A DNA stretch of 64,000 nt from Bacillus gaemokensis (GCF_001590835.1 NZ_LTAQ01000001.1:84357-148356); one strand, 5' to 3'. Positions 13,717-23,422 are shown, counted from the stretch's first letter. The notes: generated from the sequence alone by a model not told the origin. Made by a program: numbers and translations.

Positions 13717-14089
13717 TCCCTACTTCACCTTCTTTTTCTTTCATTTATAAGAAAAGTGCCTACTTTTTCTTTTTCCTCCACAGCATATGTAATGTATAAG
13801 CTTTGGGTGATTGAATTCAAACGGGAAACTTCAATATATATATCAATTTAAATATTAAAGTTTTTAAATTGATCAATGATACTTGTCCCCAAAATGAAAA
13901 AGTTAATATAAAAGCACATAACCATCTACTAATCCTCTACATATATTATCAGTGTATTGACAAGCAAGTACGAGCTGATTGTACTGAAGAAATTAGTTCT
14001 CATGTTAGCTTGCTTTCATTACTAGCTGTATTATTAGAACTTTTGGTAGTATTATGAATTTTATTTTTGTGTTGAATGGAGGGAGTCTT
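13717..14089. other. Divergent intergenic region between dpaA and the YjcZ cluster
   Basis: About 370 bp, AT-rich, containing the upstream region of dpaA on one side and of the first YjcZ-type gene on the other. A frame at 13869-14057 lacks a ribosome binding site and is not called. On the dpaA side TATACATTA (minus strand) resembles a sigma-K -10 box but without a well placed -35. Sporulation promoters in both directions are expected here. Confidence 0.5.
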
Positions 14090-14209
14090 TTGGCTGAACA
14101 AAAAGGATACGGATACGGATACGGCTGCGGTGGTTATGGCCGCGGGTTTGCTTTAATAGTCGTATTATTTATTTTGCTTATTATCGTTGGTGCTGCTTGT
14201 ATTCGTTAG
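14090..14209 (+). CDS. YjcZ-family small sporulation protein, copy 1
   Basis: 39 residues from a TTG start with GGAGGGAG 7 bases upstream. The Gly/Tyr repeat head ([18 protein letters not shown]) is followed by one hydrophobic helix ([18 protein letters not shown]). Proteins of this type are annotated as the YjcZ family and are abundant in B. cereus-group genomes; they are presumed to sit in a spore membrane or coat. First of four tandem copies sharing leader, ribosome binding site and TTG start. Confidence 0.8.
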   Translation: MAEQKGYGYGYGCGGYGRGFALIVVLFILLIIVGAACIR

Positions 14210-14250
14210 TTTTATGAAGTCCATTTTTATATAAAGGGGAGGGAAATCTC

Positions 14251-14370
14251 TTGGCTGAACAAAAAGGATATGGATACGGATACGGCTGCGGTGGTTATGG
14301 CCGCGGGTTTGCTTTAATAGTCGTATTATTTATTTTGCTTATTATTGTTGGTGCTGCTTGTTTTTGTTAG
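14251..14370 (+). CDS. YjcZ-family small sporulation protein, copy 2
   Basis: 39 residues, TTG start with GGGGAGGG upstream. Nearly identical to copy 1 in sequence and at the DNA level, differing at the C-terminus (CFC instead of CIR). The close identity of the two, including the 5' leader, points to recent tandem duplication. Confidence 0.8.
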   Translation: MAEQKGYGYGYGCGGYGRGFALIVVLFILLIIVGAACFC

Positions 14371-14410
14371 TTTATGAAGTTCATTTTTGTATAGAAGGGG
14401 GGAAAATCTC

Positions 14411-14545
14411 TTGGCTGAACAAAAAGGATATGGATATGGATACGGCTGCGGTGGTTATGGAGGATTTGCTTTACTAATCGTGTTGTTTATTTTGCTTATC
14501 ATCATTGGAGCAAGCTGTTGGGGGGGCCGATACGGTGGTTATTAA
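14411..14545 (+). CDS. YjcZ-family small sporulation protein, copy 3
   Basis: 44 residues, TTG start with GGGGGGAAAA upstream. Same Gly-Tyr head and membrane helix as copies 1 and 2. The arginine in the head is lost (GGYGGF), and a longer C-terminal tail CWGGRYGGY appears, shared with copy 4. It belongs to a second subtype of the cluster. Confidence 0.8.
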   Translation: MAEQKGYGYGYGCGGYGGFALLIVLFILLIIIGASCWGGRYGGY

Positions 14546-14589
14546 GTGACACCTCTCTTACACCTTTGTATAGAAAGGGGGAAAATCTC

Positions 14590-14739
14590 TTGGCTGAACA
14601 AAAAGGATATGGATATGGATATGGATATGGATACGGCTGCGGTGGTTATGGAGGATTTGCTTTACTAATCGTGCTATTTATTTTGCTTATCATTATTGGA
14701 GCAAGCTGTTGGGGGGGCCGATTTGGTGGTGGTGGTTAA
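14590..14739 (+). CDS. YjcZ-family small sporulation protein, copy 4
   Basis: 49 residues, TTG start with AAAGGGGGAAAA upstream. Same subtype as copy 3 (tail CWGGRFGGGG), but the Gly-Tyr head is expanded by two extra GY units, an in-frame growth of the GGATAT hexamer repeat. An upstream in-frame ATG at 14518 lies inside copy 3 and has no start signal. Confidence 0.8.
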   Translation: MAEQKGYGYGYGYGYGCGGYGGFALLIVLFILLIIIGASCWGGRFGGGG

Positions 14740-14774
14740 GTAACACCTTTCGTATCTCTTTAAAGTCAAATAAT

Positions 14775-14806
14775 GGATTGCTTCACATAATGTGAAGCAA
14801 TCCTTA
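14775..14806 (+). terminator. Terminator-like hairpin after the YjcZ cluster
   Basis: Near-perfect palindrome GGATTGCTTCACA-taa-TGTGAAGCAATCC, 13-bp stem. The T run after it is weak. Confidence 0.65.
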
Positions 14807-14859
14807 ATATAACATATGTTTAAGACAACCCATAGGTTCGTTGCAAAAGGAGGAAAAAA

Positions 14860-15306
14860 ATGAACTCAGCACCGTTTTTTACCAAAAAATCTTCATGTCA
14901 GTGTTCATCTATTACAAAGAATGAGGAACGAAAAATAAAAAATTCATCTCAAAAAAAAATTTTTAAACAGCGAGCAAAAACAAATAAATACATTAACCTC
15001 CCACCAAATCAATCTTCTAAACAAACAACGAGCAGAGTAAATAAAACGCAAGACCAAGTTCCTAAATCTAGTGCCTCTTTCCCATTCCAAATTAATATTC
15101 CTTATTTCAATATACACATAGATTCGACAGAATTGCTCACGATTGCTAAATCTGTATTGGCAGAAACTTTATTAAGGAAATTGCAAGATCCAAAATTTTT
15201 AATGGATATTTTAAATAGTGAAGGTGGAAATAAATTATTTAATTTAGCGGGTAATTTGTTCAATACTAGTGATAAAAAAACAGAACCCAATAATAATGGA
15301 AAGTAA
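14860..15306 (+). CDS. Basic protein of unknown function in sporulation neighbourhood
   Basis: 148 residues. AAAGGAGG precedes the ATG by 7 bases. The first 75 residues are low-complexity, Lys/Ser/Gln/Asn-rich, with CQCS near position 13-16. The C-terminal half (about 75-145) is more ordered, with the helical stretch ELLTIAKSVLAETLLRKLQD. There is no signal peptide or membrane segment. It has the look of a minor spore coat or spore-associated protein, but I do not recognise a family. Its neighbours on both sides are YjcZ-type genes, which supports a sporulation role by context only. Confidence 0.6.
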   Translation: MNSAPFFTKKSSCQCSSITKNEERKIKNSSQKKIFKQRAKTNKYINLPPNQSSKQTTSRVNKTQDQVPKSSASFPFQINIPYFNIHIDSTELLTIAKSVLAETLLRKLQDPKFLMDILNSEGGNKLFNLAGNLFNTSDKKTEPNNNGK

Positions 15307-15469
15307 TTTCAATCTATCTTATAAGTAATACTTAAAGGATTCTATTTACAAAAATATCTTAAACTCCCTAATCTATCCGCCTTCACCTTGTCCTCTAGGC
15401 AAGTTATAAAATATACGCATTAGATATATCACTATATCTTTAGTTAAGATCTCTCTTATAAAAATCGAT

Positions 15470-15493
15470 AAACCTATAGACATATAGGTTTTC
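15470..15493 (+). terminator. Rho-independent terminator-like hairpin
   Basis: AAACCTATA-gaca-TATAGGTTT followed by TCTTATT, between the basic protein gene and the fifth YjcZ-type gene. Confidence 0.6.
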
Positions 15494-15519
15494 TTATTAA
15501 TACGAAAGGGGGTGTTACA

Positions 15520-15624
15520 ATGAGCAATAATTATTTCACTTTAATTATAGTCTTATTTATTCTACTTATTATTGTGGGCGCTTCTTGTAATTATAATTAC
15601 GTTGATCCAGTAGACCCAGGTTAA
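15520..15624 (+). CDS. YjcZ-family small sporulation protein, fifth gene
   Basis: 34 residues from an ATG with AAAGGGGGTG 7 bases upstream. It lacks the Gly-Tyr head but keeps the hydrophobic helix ([19 protein letters not shown]), followed by an Asn/Tyr segment and VDPVDPG. It is clearly related to the tandem copies through the helix and the conserved GASC motif. Confidence 0.7.
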   Translation: MSNNYFTLIIVLFILLIIVGASCNYNYVDPVDPG

Positions 15625-15819
15625 TTCAAATAACTTCTGCAATACTATTAAAAATCATTATATATATTATCATTCCTCGGTACTAAACACTGTGTAATAT
15701 TTTTCAAATTAGTCCTCCCTTATAAATATAAAGATAGTCTGTAAAATACAATATTGTTCCTAGCTGAACCAAAACTATCTATATTATCTTTAAATTATAA
15801 TTTTGTAACATATTTGTTT

Positions 15820-16053
15820 CTATCGCAAATCAAAAATAATCATATCATGACCAACCTTTTTAATCCGGCTCCATTCTACCCTTACCTCCTGCTGCTCCCT
15901 TTTAAATCCACCCCATTTTCCTACCGGTATAATGAGAGCTTGAATCTTTCCATCTTTCTCATCTATTTCTAAATCAGCATGGCCTAATACTCCCATTTTT
16001 TCCGCTCGTTCCAAGTCCACAATTTCTTTTCCACTTAATTCGCTTAATCGCAT
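15820..16053 (-). CDS. ymxH: YlmC/YmxH-family PRC-barrel sporulation protein
   Basis: 77 residues from the ATG at 16053, chosen for AAGGAGG 8 bases upstream; the frame runs further up without a start signal. It is a single PRC-barrel-like domain (MRLSELSGKEIVDLERAEKM, GVLGHADLEIDEKDGKIQAL then VEWSRIKKVG). The family lies next to spoVF or mlpA in many Bacillus species and is sporulation-associated; its molecular role is not established. Order mlpA-ymxH-dpaA as in B. subtilis. Confidence 0.88.
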   Translation of the reverse strand: MRLSELSGKEIVDLERAEKMGVLGHADLEIDEKDGKIQALIIPVGKWGGFKREQQEVRVEWSRIKKVGHDMIIFDLR

Positions 16054-16335
16054 ATAAATCTCCTCCTTATCAGACACATATGAAGTACAAATCTCTAATT
16101 TCACTCTATAATAAGTACCTATTCTACATGTCTATAAAAAATGTCCAGAATATTTCAATTCAATAAAGCGAAACCTCCATTAGTGGCAAGCCTTCATCCA
16201 CCACCTAGCTTCTTTTCTTTTTCTGAATCTTAAGGTGAGGATATCACTTGCCCACAAATAGGTGAATAAAGCTGAACTTCTATAAACCAAAGCTTCTTTT
16301 CTCATTTTAAACTTAGCTATACTGAGATGAATTAA
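16054..16335. other. Intergenic region upstream of ymxH
   Basis: About 280 bp between the mlpA terminator and ymxH. No reading frame or RNA gene is evident. It should hold the ymxH promoter. Confidence 0.4.
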
Positions 16336-16379
16336 CAAAAAATAACCGTATCTCATGCAAAGAGATACGGTTATTTTTC
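16336..16379 (-). terminator. Terminator of mlpA
   Basis: AAAAATAACCGTATCTC stem with GAGATACGGTTATTTTT, seven-base loop, T run on the minus strand. Confidence 0.88.
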
Positions 16380-16380
16380 T

Positions 16381-17619
16381 TTATTTCATTCCTTTTGGCA
16401 GCTCGCCATTTGGGCTAATAAGTGCCGCAGAAAATTCATTTGTAAACATATTGCGAATTAATGCATCTACATCTGTTTTCGTTACATTATTTACACTCTC
16501 AATGATTTCATCAAGAGAACGATGTTTTCTTAGAAGCAGTTCGTTTTTCCCATTACGACTCATACGGCTATTCGTACTCTCTAAACTTAACATAAGATTT
16601 CCTTTTAGCTGTTCTTTACTATTAACAAGTTCTTTCTCTGTAATGCCTGTATTTTTCAACGTCTCTAAGGTTTCTTGCATCGTCTCATACAGAGTATCTA
16701 ATTGTTGACTCCCTGTACCTCCATAAAGTGTTAACATTCCAGTATCTTCATAGGAAGAATGATAAGAGAAGACTGAGTATGCTAAGCCACGTTGTTCACG
16801 TACTTCTTGGAACAAACGACTACTCATACTACCACCTAATACATTATTCAATACAATTAAGTTATAAATATCTTCATGGCCCATTTGTAATCCTTGATAC
16901 CCTAAACATAAATGGGCTTGTTCTGTTTCCTTTTTACGAGCGACTTTATTAAAATGAAAAATCGGGCTATGTACTTGTTCACGATTTGTTGTTCCTTCAT
17001 AATCACCAAAATATTGTTCCACTGTTTGAAGGAATGCTTCATCAATATTTCCAGCAATCGAAACTACAACATTTTCAGGTGTGTAGTGATCTTTTATATA
17101 TTGACGGAGTGTATCACCTGTGAATGTTTCAAGCGTTTCCTCTGTTCCTAAAATCGGATATCCAAGTGGATGCGTTTCATAAGTTGCTTTCGTTAACATA
17201 TCGTGTACGATATCATCTGGCGTATCTTCATACATTTTAATTTCTTCGAATACAACATTCTTTTCTTTCTTCAATTCTCCCTCATCGAATGTTGAATTAA
17301 AGAACATATCGGCTAGAACATCTAGCGCATATTTCGCATGCTCATCCAATACTTTTGCATAGTAACATGTGTATTCTTTTGAAGTAAACGCATTTACTTG
17401 ACCACCAATGCTATCAAACGACTCAGCAATTTCTCTCGCACTACGTGTCTCTGTCCCTTTAAAAAACATGTGTTCTAGAAAGTGAGATACTCCATTGTTT
17501 TTTTCATTTTCATTTCTTGAACCTGCATGAATCCATATACCAATCGCAACTGAACGTACAGTTGGTATATTCTCCATAACGATTCTTACACCATTTTTAC
17601 AAGTATATTTTTTAATCAA
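16381..17619 (-). CDS. mlpA: M16-family zinc peptidase (processing peptidase-like)
   Basis: 412 residues from a TTG start at 17619, chosen because AGGAGG lies about 8 bases upstream; this matches the family length. The inverted zinc motif HFLEH is at 46-50, with the third-ligand region EEIKMYED near 120-130. The C-terminal half is the non-catalytic M16 domain. It is related to B. subtilis MlpA/YmxG and to mitochondrial processing peptidase beta, and is cytoplasmic (no signal peptide). The B. subtilis homologue affects extracellular protease gene expression. A strong terminator follows at once. Confidence 0.92.
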   Translation of the reverse strand: MIKKYTCKNGVRIVMENIPTVRSVAIGIWIHAGSRNENEKNNGVSHFLEHMFFKGTETRSAREIAESFDSIGGQVNAFTSKEYTCYYAKVLDEHAKYALDVLADMFFNSTFDEGELKKEKNVVFEEIKMYEDTPDDIVHDMLTKATYETHPLGYPILGTEETLETFTGDTLRQYIKDHYTPENVVVSIAGNIDEAFLQTVEQYFGDYEGTTNREQVHSPIFHFNKVARKKETEQAHLCLGYQGLQMGHEDIYNLIVLNNVLGGSMSSRLFQEVREQRGLAYSVFSYHSSYEDTGMLTLYGGTGSQQLDTLYETMQETLETLKNTGITEKELVNSKEQLKGNLMLSLESTNSRMSRNGKNELLLRKHRSLDEIIESVNNVTKTDVDALIRNMFTNEFSAALISPNGELPKGMK

Positions 17620-17705
17620 AAACTTTCCTCCTAATGCCAGTTTCTCTAAATAATTGCTATTATTTAATGATAACAAGTTTGAACACGAATGTCATGCAAA
17701 TGTAT

Positions 17706-18605
17706 TTAATCAATACGTTTTTCATCTAGTAACTCCGTAATATTTCCAACTTTATATCCTTCTTGTTTTAATTGTGCAATCATCGTATCTAAGGCCTTTG
17801 CTGTGGAAGATGTCGGATGCATCAATACAATGGCCCCTGGATGTATTTTTCGCATTACACGTTGCAGCAACACTTCTGGTTCCGGACGTTTCCAATCAAT
17901 CGTATCAACCGTCCACATAATTGTCCCCATTCCGAACCCATCTGCCACTTCTACCACTTCGTCACGAAAACTTCCACTTGGAGGTGCAAACCATCGTACT
18001 TTTTGATTTGTAGTTGCCTCAATAATTTGATTTGTCTTTTGTAACTGTTCTTGTATCTCGCTTCGAGACAGCGTTTTCATGTCAGGATGTGTATAAGAAT
18101 GATTCCCTACTTCTTGCTTTGCATCCACAATCATTTTCGCAAACCTTACGTTCTCTTTCACCCAACGCCCTTCTAAAAAGAACGTTGCTTTTACATCATA
18201 TTTTTTCAATGTTTCTAATATACGTGGAAGATACTCATTTCCCCAAGCTACATTTATCGTTAACCCCACCATTTTTTTATGTGGATGCCCACGATAAATG
18301 GGTGATGGAGACAGATCTTCCAAATGTACACTTGGAGATATTTCTCGATATGTCAATTGCTTCTCATCAAATCCTCTTAACTTCTTCATATTATTATATG
18401 ACGCCTCAATATCAATTTCTTTCCCATTATATCCGGGTGTTGCTTTCCAAATTTTATCAATCACTGCATTTTGGGGAGCAATGAAATATTGCTTTGCTTG
18501 TTTTTGAATTTCTTCATAAAGATCATCTTTTGCAAACACTGAATACGAATATAGGCCCATACCAAAAAAGAATATAACTATAAATAAAAATATACGTTTT
18601 CTCAT
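17706..18605 (-). CDS. ylxY: NodB-type polysaccharide deacetylase-like protein with lost catalytic motif
   Basis: 299 residues from the ATG at 18605 (GGGAGG upstream). The signal peptide or anchor is at 1-25 (RIFLFIVIFFFGMGLYSYSV). The NodB domain runs from about 110 to 295. Motif 1, normally TFDDG with the catalytic and metal Asp pair, reads TINVAWGNE (116-124), so both Asp are missing. Motif 2, the metal-binding HSxxH, is kept (HSYTH, 169-173). Later NodB motifs (APPSGSFRDEV and IVLMHPT) are recognisable. The same replacement occurs in B. subtilis YlxY as I recall. It is likely a non-catalytic or altered cell-wall-binding protein acting at the sporulating cell surface. Confidence 0.88.
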   Translation of the reverse strand: MRKRIFLFIVIFFFGMGLYSYSVFAKDDLYEEIQKQAKQYFIAPQNAVIDKIWKATPGYNGKEIDIEASYNNMKKLRGFDEKQLTYREISPSVHLEDLSPSPIYRGHPHKKMVGLTINVAWGNEYLPRILETLKKYDVKATFFLEGRWVKENVRFAKMIVDAKQEVGNHSYTHPDMKTLSRSEIQEQLQKTNQIIEATTNQKVRWFAPPSGSFRDEVVEVADGFGMGTIMWTVDTIDWKRPEPEVLLQRVMRKIHPGAIVLMHPTSSTAKALDTMIAQLKQEGYKVGNITELLDEKRID

Positions 18606-18733
18606 ATATACCCTCCCATTAACTATCAAAAAAGAAACACCACTTTCTTCTTATCTTTGTTAATTTGAGCGTTATAATGAAAATTATACCTTTTTATCTT
18701 TAAAAATCTATGTTGTAAATCTTTTTTTATATA

Positions 18734-18762
18734 ACAAAAAAAGCCAGAAATTCTGGCTTTTT
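18734..18762 (-). terminator. Terminator of pnp
   Basis: AAAAAGCCAGAA / TTCTGGCTTTTTTT palindrome just after the pnp stop. Confidence 0.88.
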
Positions 18763-18770
18763 ACTTCATT

Positions 18771-20918
18771 TTATTCTTGTGTACTTTCTTGTTTAGAAGC
18801 TTCTTCTTTTGCCGCTTCTTTTTCTTGCTCTTCTTTTAGCAATACTTTTCTAGATAAGTTTACACGACCTTGTTTGTCAATTTCGATAACTTTTACTGAA
18901 ATCTCGTCACCGATTTTTACAACATCTTCTACTTTACCTACACGCTCAAGTGCAAGTTCAGAAATATGAACAAGACCGTCTTTACCACTGAATAAACCAA
19001 CGAAAGCACCGAATTTTTCAACGCGTTTTACTTTTCCTAAGTAAATTTCGCCTACTTGTACTTCACGAACAATATCTTCGATGATTTTCTTCGCCTTCTC
19101 ATTCATCTCTTGATCGATAGATGAAATAAAGACTGTACCATCTTGTTCAATATCAATTTTAACGCCAGTTTCTTCAATAATTTTGTTAATTTGCTTACCG
19201 CTCGGTCCAATAACATCACGGATTTTGTCCGGATTAATTGCCATCGTAATAATTTTTGGAGCATACGCAGACAGCTCTTTACGAGGCTCAGCAATAGCAG
19301 ACAACATATGATCTAAAATGTGCATACGGCCAACTTTTGCTTGTTGTAATGCTTCTTCTAAAATTTCACGAGATAAACCATCAATTTTAATATCCATTTG
19401 TAACGCTGTTACACCTTGTGCTGTACCTGCTACTTTAAAGTCCATATCGCCTAAGTGATCTTCCATACCTTGGATATCAGTTAAAATTGTGTAGTGCTCA
19501 CCAGACTTTACAAGTCCCATTGCAATACCTGCAACTGGCGCTTTAAGTGGAACACCTGCGTCCATCATCGCTAATGTACTACCACAAATACTTGCTTGTG
19601 AAGTAGAACCATTTGATTCTAATACTTCTGATACAAGTCGAACTGTATACGGGAAGTCTTGCTCAGATGGAATAACCGGTTCAAGAGCACGTTCACCTAA
19701 TGCTCCATGACCGATTTCACGACGACCTGGTCCACGCATCGGTCTTGTTTCCCCTACACTAAAGGAAGGGAAATTATAATGGTGCATAAAGCGTTTTGAT
19801 TCTTCTACACCAAGACCGTCTAAAATTTGCACATCTCCTAATGCTCCTAATGTACAAATGCTTAGAGCTTGCGTTTGTCCACGTGTGAATAAACCAGAAC
19901 CATGCGTACGAGATAAAATACCTACCTCAGATGCTAAAGGACGTATTTCATCACCTTTACGTCCATCTGGACGGATCTTTTCAACTGTAATAAGACGACG
20001 TACTTCTTCTTTTACAATTTTAGATAAAACTTCATTTACTTGTCCTAATGTTTCAGCATCAGCTTCATTAGCCTCATAATGCTCAATCACACGCTTTTTC
20101 ACTTCGTTAATTGCATCTTCACGCGCGTGTTTTTCATGTACTTGAATCGCAGCATGCATATCTTTCTCTGCCATTTCGCGTACGACTTGATTGATTGTAG
20201 CATCTACTTCATATAATTTCACTTCTGTTTTTTCTTTACCAACAGCTTGTACAATCTCTTCTTGGAAAGCAACTAGACGTTTAATCTCATCATGACCAAA
20301 CATAATCGCTTCTAACATTGTTTCTTCAGGTACTTGATCTGCCCCTGCCTCTACCATGTTAATTGCATCTTTCGTTCCAGCTACAACAAGGTGAATATCA
20401 CTTTTTTCTTGCTGCTCTACTGTTGGGTTAATAATGAATTCTCCGTCAATACGACCAACTGTTGCACCAGCGATTGGGCCTTCAAATGGAATATCTGAAA
20501 TCGATAACGCTAAAGAAGAACCAAGCATAGCTGCCATTTCGGAAGAACAATCCTGGTCAACACTCATAACAATGCTGACAACTTGCACTTCGTTACGGAA
20601 ACCATCTGCGAACAGTGGACGAATTGGTCGGTCAATTAAGCGACTCGCTAAAATCGCTTTTTCACTTGGACGGCCTTCACGTTTAATAAAGCCACCTGGA
20701 ATTTTTCCTACTGCATATAAACGCTCTTCGTAATTTACTGTAAGTGGGAAGAAATCTACATTTTTTGGCTCTTTTGATGCAGTTGCTGTAGATAGAACTG
20801 CTGTGTCGCCATATCTTACTAATACTGCTCCGTTCGCTTGCTTTGCAAGCTGACTTGTTTCAATTGTTAGCTGACGACCAGCTAAATCTATCGAGAAGAC
20901 TTGCTTTTCTTGACTCAT
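18771..20918 (-). CDS. pnp: Polynucleotide phosphorylase
   Basis: 715 residues. Two RNase PH-like domains (about 10-225 and 315-545) flank a helical domain. A KH domain follows (about 555-615, [20 protein letters not shown]), then an S1 domain (about 620-690) and a charged tail. It degrades RNA from the 3' end with phosphate, is the main 3'-5' exoribonuclease of Bacillus, and is also needed for competence and cold growth. GAGAGGGG precedes the ATG. Order rpsO-pnp with a terminator in between, as in most bacteria. Confidence 0.98.
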   Translation of the reverse strand: MSQEKQVFSIDLAGRQLTIETSQLAKQANGAVLVRYGDTAVLSTATASKEPKNVDFFPLTVNYEERLYAVGKIPGGFIKREGRPSEKAILASRLIDRPIRPLFADGFRNEVQVVSIVMSVDQDCSSEMAAMLGSSLALSISDIPFEGPIAGATVGRIDGEFIINPTVEQQEKSDIHLVVAGTKDAINMVEAGADQVPEETMLEAIMFGHDEIKRLVAFQEEIVQAVGKEKTEVKLYEVDATINQVVREMAEKDMHAAIQVHEKHAREDAINEVKKRVIEHYEANEADAETLGQVNEVLSKIVKEEVRRLITVEKIRPDGRKGDEIRPLASEVGILSRTHGSGLFTRGQTQALSICTLGALGDVQILDGLGVEESKRFMHHYNFPSFSVGETRPMRGPGRREIGHGALGERALEPVIPSEQDFPYTVRLVSEVLESNGSTSQASICGSTLAMMDAGVPLKAPVAGIAMGLVKSGEHYTILTDIQGMEDHLGDMDFKVAGTAQGVTALQMDIKIDGLSREILEEALQQAKVGRMHILDHMLSAIAEPRKELSAYAPKIITMAINPDKIRDVIGPSGKQINKIIEETGVKIDIEQDGTVFISSIDQEMNEKAKKIIEDIVREVQVGEIYLGKVKRVEKFGAFVGLFSGKDGLVHISELALERVGKVEDVVKIGDEISVKVIEIDKQGRVNLSRKVLLKEEQEKEAAKEEASKQESTQE

Positions 20919-21048
20919 TTAAGTACCCCTCTCAATTTAAAATATTCAATTCTTCTATGTAAATGGATAATATATCACAATATTCTTCCTCTAGTATTAC
21001 CGAAATTTAAGTAAGATATAAAGAGTAGAAGATATATTTTTACCTAAC

Positions 21049-21076
21049 AAAAAAGCGGGAATATTCCCGCTTCTTT
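21049..21076 (-). terminator. Terminator of rpsO
   Basis: AAGCGGGAATATTCCCGCTTTTTT, six-bp GC-rich stem, directly after the rpsO stop. Confidence 0.88.
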
Positions 21077-21078
21077 GA

Positions 21079-21348
21079 CTATCGACGTAAGCCAAGTTTT
21101 GTGATTAATTCACGGTAACGTGTGATATCGCTATTACGAAGGTAAGTAAGTAAGTTACGACGTTTACCAACCATCTTTAATAGACCACGACGTGAATGAT
21201 GATCTTTCTTGTGAGTACGTAAGTGCTCGTTTAGAGTGTTAATTTGCTCCGTTAGGACAGCAATTTGAACCTCTGGAGAACCAGTATCTGTCTCATGAGT
21301 TCTAAATTGTGCAATGATTTCATTTTTACGCTCTTGTGTTAAAGCCAT
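21079..21348 (-). CDS. rpsO: Ribosomal protein S15
   Basis: 89 residues, full length ([19 protein letters not shown] then [28 protein letters not shown] is the rRNA-binding part). It binds 16S rRNA early in 30S assembly. TTAGGAGGTG precedes the ATG. It has its own promoter and a structured leader of about 85 nt, so S15 autoregulation is likely. Confidence 0.99.
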
Positions 21349-21443
21349 CCTATTTCACCTCCTAATAATTAAACCCCCAATTACCTAGCAATCGTCGGTG
21401 AGGTCGCAATGCCAAGCAATGGTTGTCATAAAGTACATAACAT

Positions 21444-21472
21444 AGAATACTACTTTTCGTTCGAAAAAGCAA
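21444..21472 (-). promoter_or_regulatory. rpsO promoter and start of S15 leader
   Basis: On the minus strand TTGCTT (21472-21467), 17-base spacer, TATTCT (21449-21444). It overlaps the last codons of ribF. The transcript leader from about 21437 to 21349 contains paired segments (GCAATG/CATTGC), consistent with an S15-binding leader. Confidence 0.65.
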
Positions 21473-22421
21473 GTATATTCTTCGTAGTACTAAAATATTC
21501 TTGGGCTGTTTTCTTATCTTTTGCAATTTGTGTAACTAACTCATCGATACCATTAAATTTTTTCTCTTCACGGATACGCATATGCCACTCAACAACAACA
21601 ACTTGATCATATATCTCTTCATTGAAATGGAATAGATGCACTTCAATAGACAACCTGCGCTCATTTTCTTTGAAAGTTGGCTTATATCCGATGTTACATA
21701 CCCCATCATGCCACTCATCATGAACTTTCATTCTTACAGCATATACACCAATTGGTGGAAGCAGATACTCATCACTTAAAGCTACATTAGCTGTTGGAAA
21801 ACCAATTTGACGTCCACGTTTATCCCCATGAACAACTGTACCCTCCACTGTGTAGGCTCTACCTAAAATAGATGGAATTTGTTCCATTTCTCCATTTCCA
21901 ATCAATTTTCGCAATGCCGTGGAACTTACTTTTTCTTCTTGAAATTCAACTTTTTCAATCACGGTCTGTGTAAACTCCCCTCTTGCATGAAATGGTAAAG
22001 TCTCCATTGTCCCTTTTCCTAAGCGTCCGTACGAATAATCAAAACCTGCTACTACATGTTTTACATTTAGTCCAATTATATATTCATCTACAAATTGTTG
22101 TGGCAACAACCCAGCAAATGATTCATCGAATTTCACCACATACAACATATCAATCCCTAAGCTTGCAATTACTTTTTCTTTCATACGCATTGGCGTAATA
22201 TACTCCACATGCGCTTCTTTTTTCCCTAATACAACAGATGGGTGTGGATGAAACGTCATGACAGCACTTTTACATCCTCTTTCATCCGCTATTTTTTTTG
22301 CTGCTCGAATTACACGCTGATGTCCTAAATGAATGCCATCAAAATATCCTAATGCCATTACAGTAGGTGGTAACTCTACTTTATTTTGTTCATGTGGATG
22401 AGTTAAATGAATGAGTCTCAC
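21450..22421 (-). CDS. ribF: Bifunctional riboflavin kinase / FAD synthetase
   Basis: 323 residues from the GTG at 22421, the usual size; AGGTG lies 10 bases upstream, and the frame further up has no start signal. The N-terminal nucleotidyltransferase domain has GYFDGIHLGH at 25-34 (adenylylation of FMN). The C-terminal flavokinase domain (about 185-305) has GRQIGFPTANV. It makes FMN and FAD from riboflavin. Position truB-ribF-rpsO is conserved in Firmicutes. Confidence 0.97.
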   Translation of the reverse strand: MRLIHLTHPHEQNKVELPPTVMALGYFDGIHLGHQRVIRAAKKIADERGCKSAVMTFHPHPSVVLGKKEAHVEYITPMRMKEKVIASLGIDMLYVVKFDESFAGLLPQQFVDEYIIGLNVKHVVAGFDYSYGRLGKGTMETLPFHARGEFTQTVIEKVEFQEEKVSSTALRKLIGNGEMEQIPSILGRAYTVEGTVVHGDKRGRQIGFPTANVALSDEYLLPPIGVYAVRMKVHDEWHDGVCNIGYKPTFKENERRLSIEVHLFHFNEEIYDQVVVVEWHMRIREEKKFNGIDELVTQIAKDKKTAQEYFSTTKNILAFSNEK

Positions 22422-22464
22422 GCTTGAATTCACCTTTTTCTGTAATAATCCTTCCAATAATTCA

Positions 22465-23388
22465 TTATAGCTTTAGTTCTTGATTATTCACAAGTACTTT
22501 CATCGGCTTTAGCATGCCAGGGTGTTTGGGGTAATGTTCATAAATTGCTAAGCAACGTTCATTCGTATCAAATACTGTAATAAATGGTGCTGTTACTTGT
22601 AATTCATTCTTTAAAAACATACCATTCTTTATTTTTTCTGCTTGTTTTTCATCTACGACCATTTTCGGAAATTTACTTAACGCTTCATCAATTGAGATAA
22701 AAATAGACCCTACTGTTCCATTTTGCATGTTTTCTTCAATTTCTTCAAATGATATGCAATCTTCCAATAAAAACTCTCCTGAAGCTGTTCTCACTAGGTG
22801 TGACATATGCGCTGGAAAACCAAGCTTTTCACCAATCATAACTGCTAACGTTCTTACATACGTTCCTTTACTACACGTAACACGGAAGCGGAATGAAATA
22901 TTCTTCCCTTCAAACACTTCACGATCATCAAGTAACGTAAATTCATGAATTGTTATCGTGCGAACTGGACGTTCAACTTCTTTTCCTGCTCTTGCATATT
23001 CATATAACTTCTTCCCATTTACTTTCACAGCTGAATACATTGGCGGTACTTGTTCAATTGTACCTGTTAATTCTGCTAGTGCCGCTTCCACTTCTGCGCG
23101 TGTAATCATCCGATTTACATCTTGTTTTTCCACCACTTCACCAGACGCATCTTCAGTCGTTGTTGAAAATCCTAGTGTAACTTCACCTTCATATGTTTTT
23201 GTTTCACTCGTTAAAAACTGTGCGATTTTCGTAGCACGTCCTACACAAATCGGCAATACCCCTGTCACATCTGGGTCTAATGTCCCCGTATGCCCTATAC
23301 GTTTCTCTCTTAATATTTTCCTTAACTTAAATACGCAATCATGTGACGTCATGCCTTTCGGTTTATGTAACAATAATACACCTTCCAT
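22465..23388 (-). CDS. truB: tRNA pseudouridine-55 synthase
   Basis: 307 residues. Catalytic Asp38 lies in GHTGTLDPDVTG (32-43); RVTCSKGTYVRTLA and the C-terminal PUA-like part (about 235-300) are as expected. It isomerises U55 in the T-loop of all tRNAs. GAGGTG precedes the ATG. A dispersed repeat separates it from rbfA upstream. Confidence 0.97.
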   Translation of the reverse strand: MEGVLLLHKPKGMTSHDCVFKLRKILREKRIGHTGTLDPDVTGVLPICVGRATKIAQFLTSETKTYEGEVTLGFSTTTEDASGEVVEKQDVNRMITRAEVEAALAELTGTIEQVPPMYSAVKVNGKKLYEYARAGKEVERPVRTITIHEFTLLDDREVFEGKNISFRFRVTCSKGTYVRTLAVMIGEKLGFPAHMSHLVRTASGEFLLEDCISFEEIEENMQNGTVGSIFISIDEALSKFPKMVVDEKQAEKIKNGMFLKNELQVTAPFITVFDTNERCLAIYEHYPKHPGMLKPMKVLVNNQELKL

Positions 23389-23422
23389 ATATTCACCTCA
23401 TCGTTATACTTTTGTAGAGGAT

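Noticed and set aside
13869-14057. Open frame of 62 codons between dpaA and the YjcZ genes
   Set aside because: No start signal, random-looking composition, and it lies in a region expected to hold two promoters.
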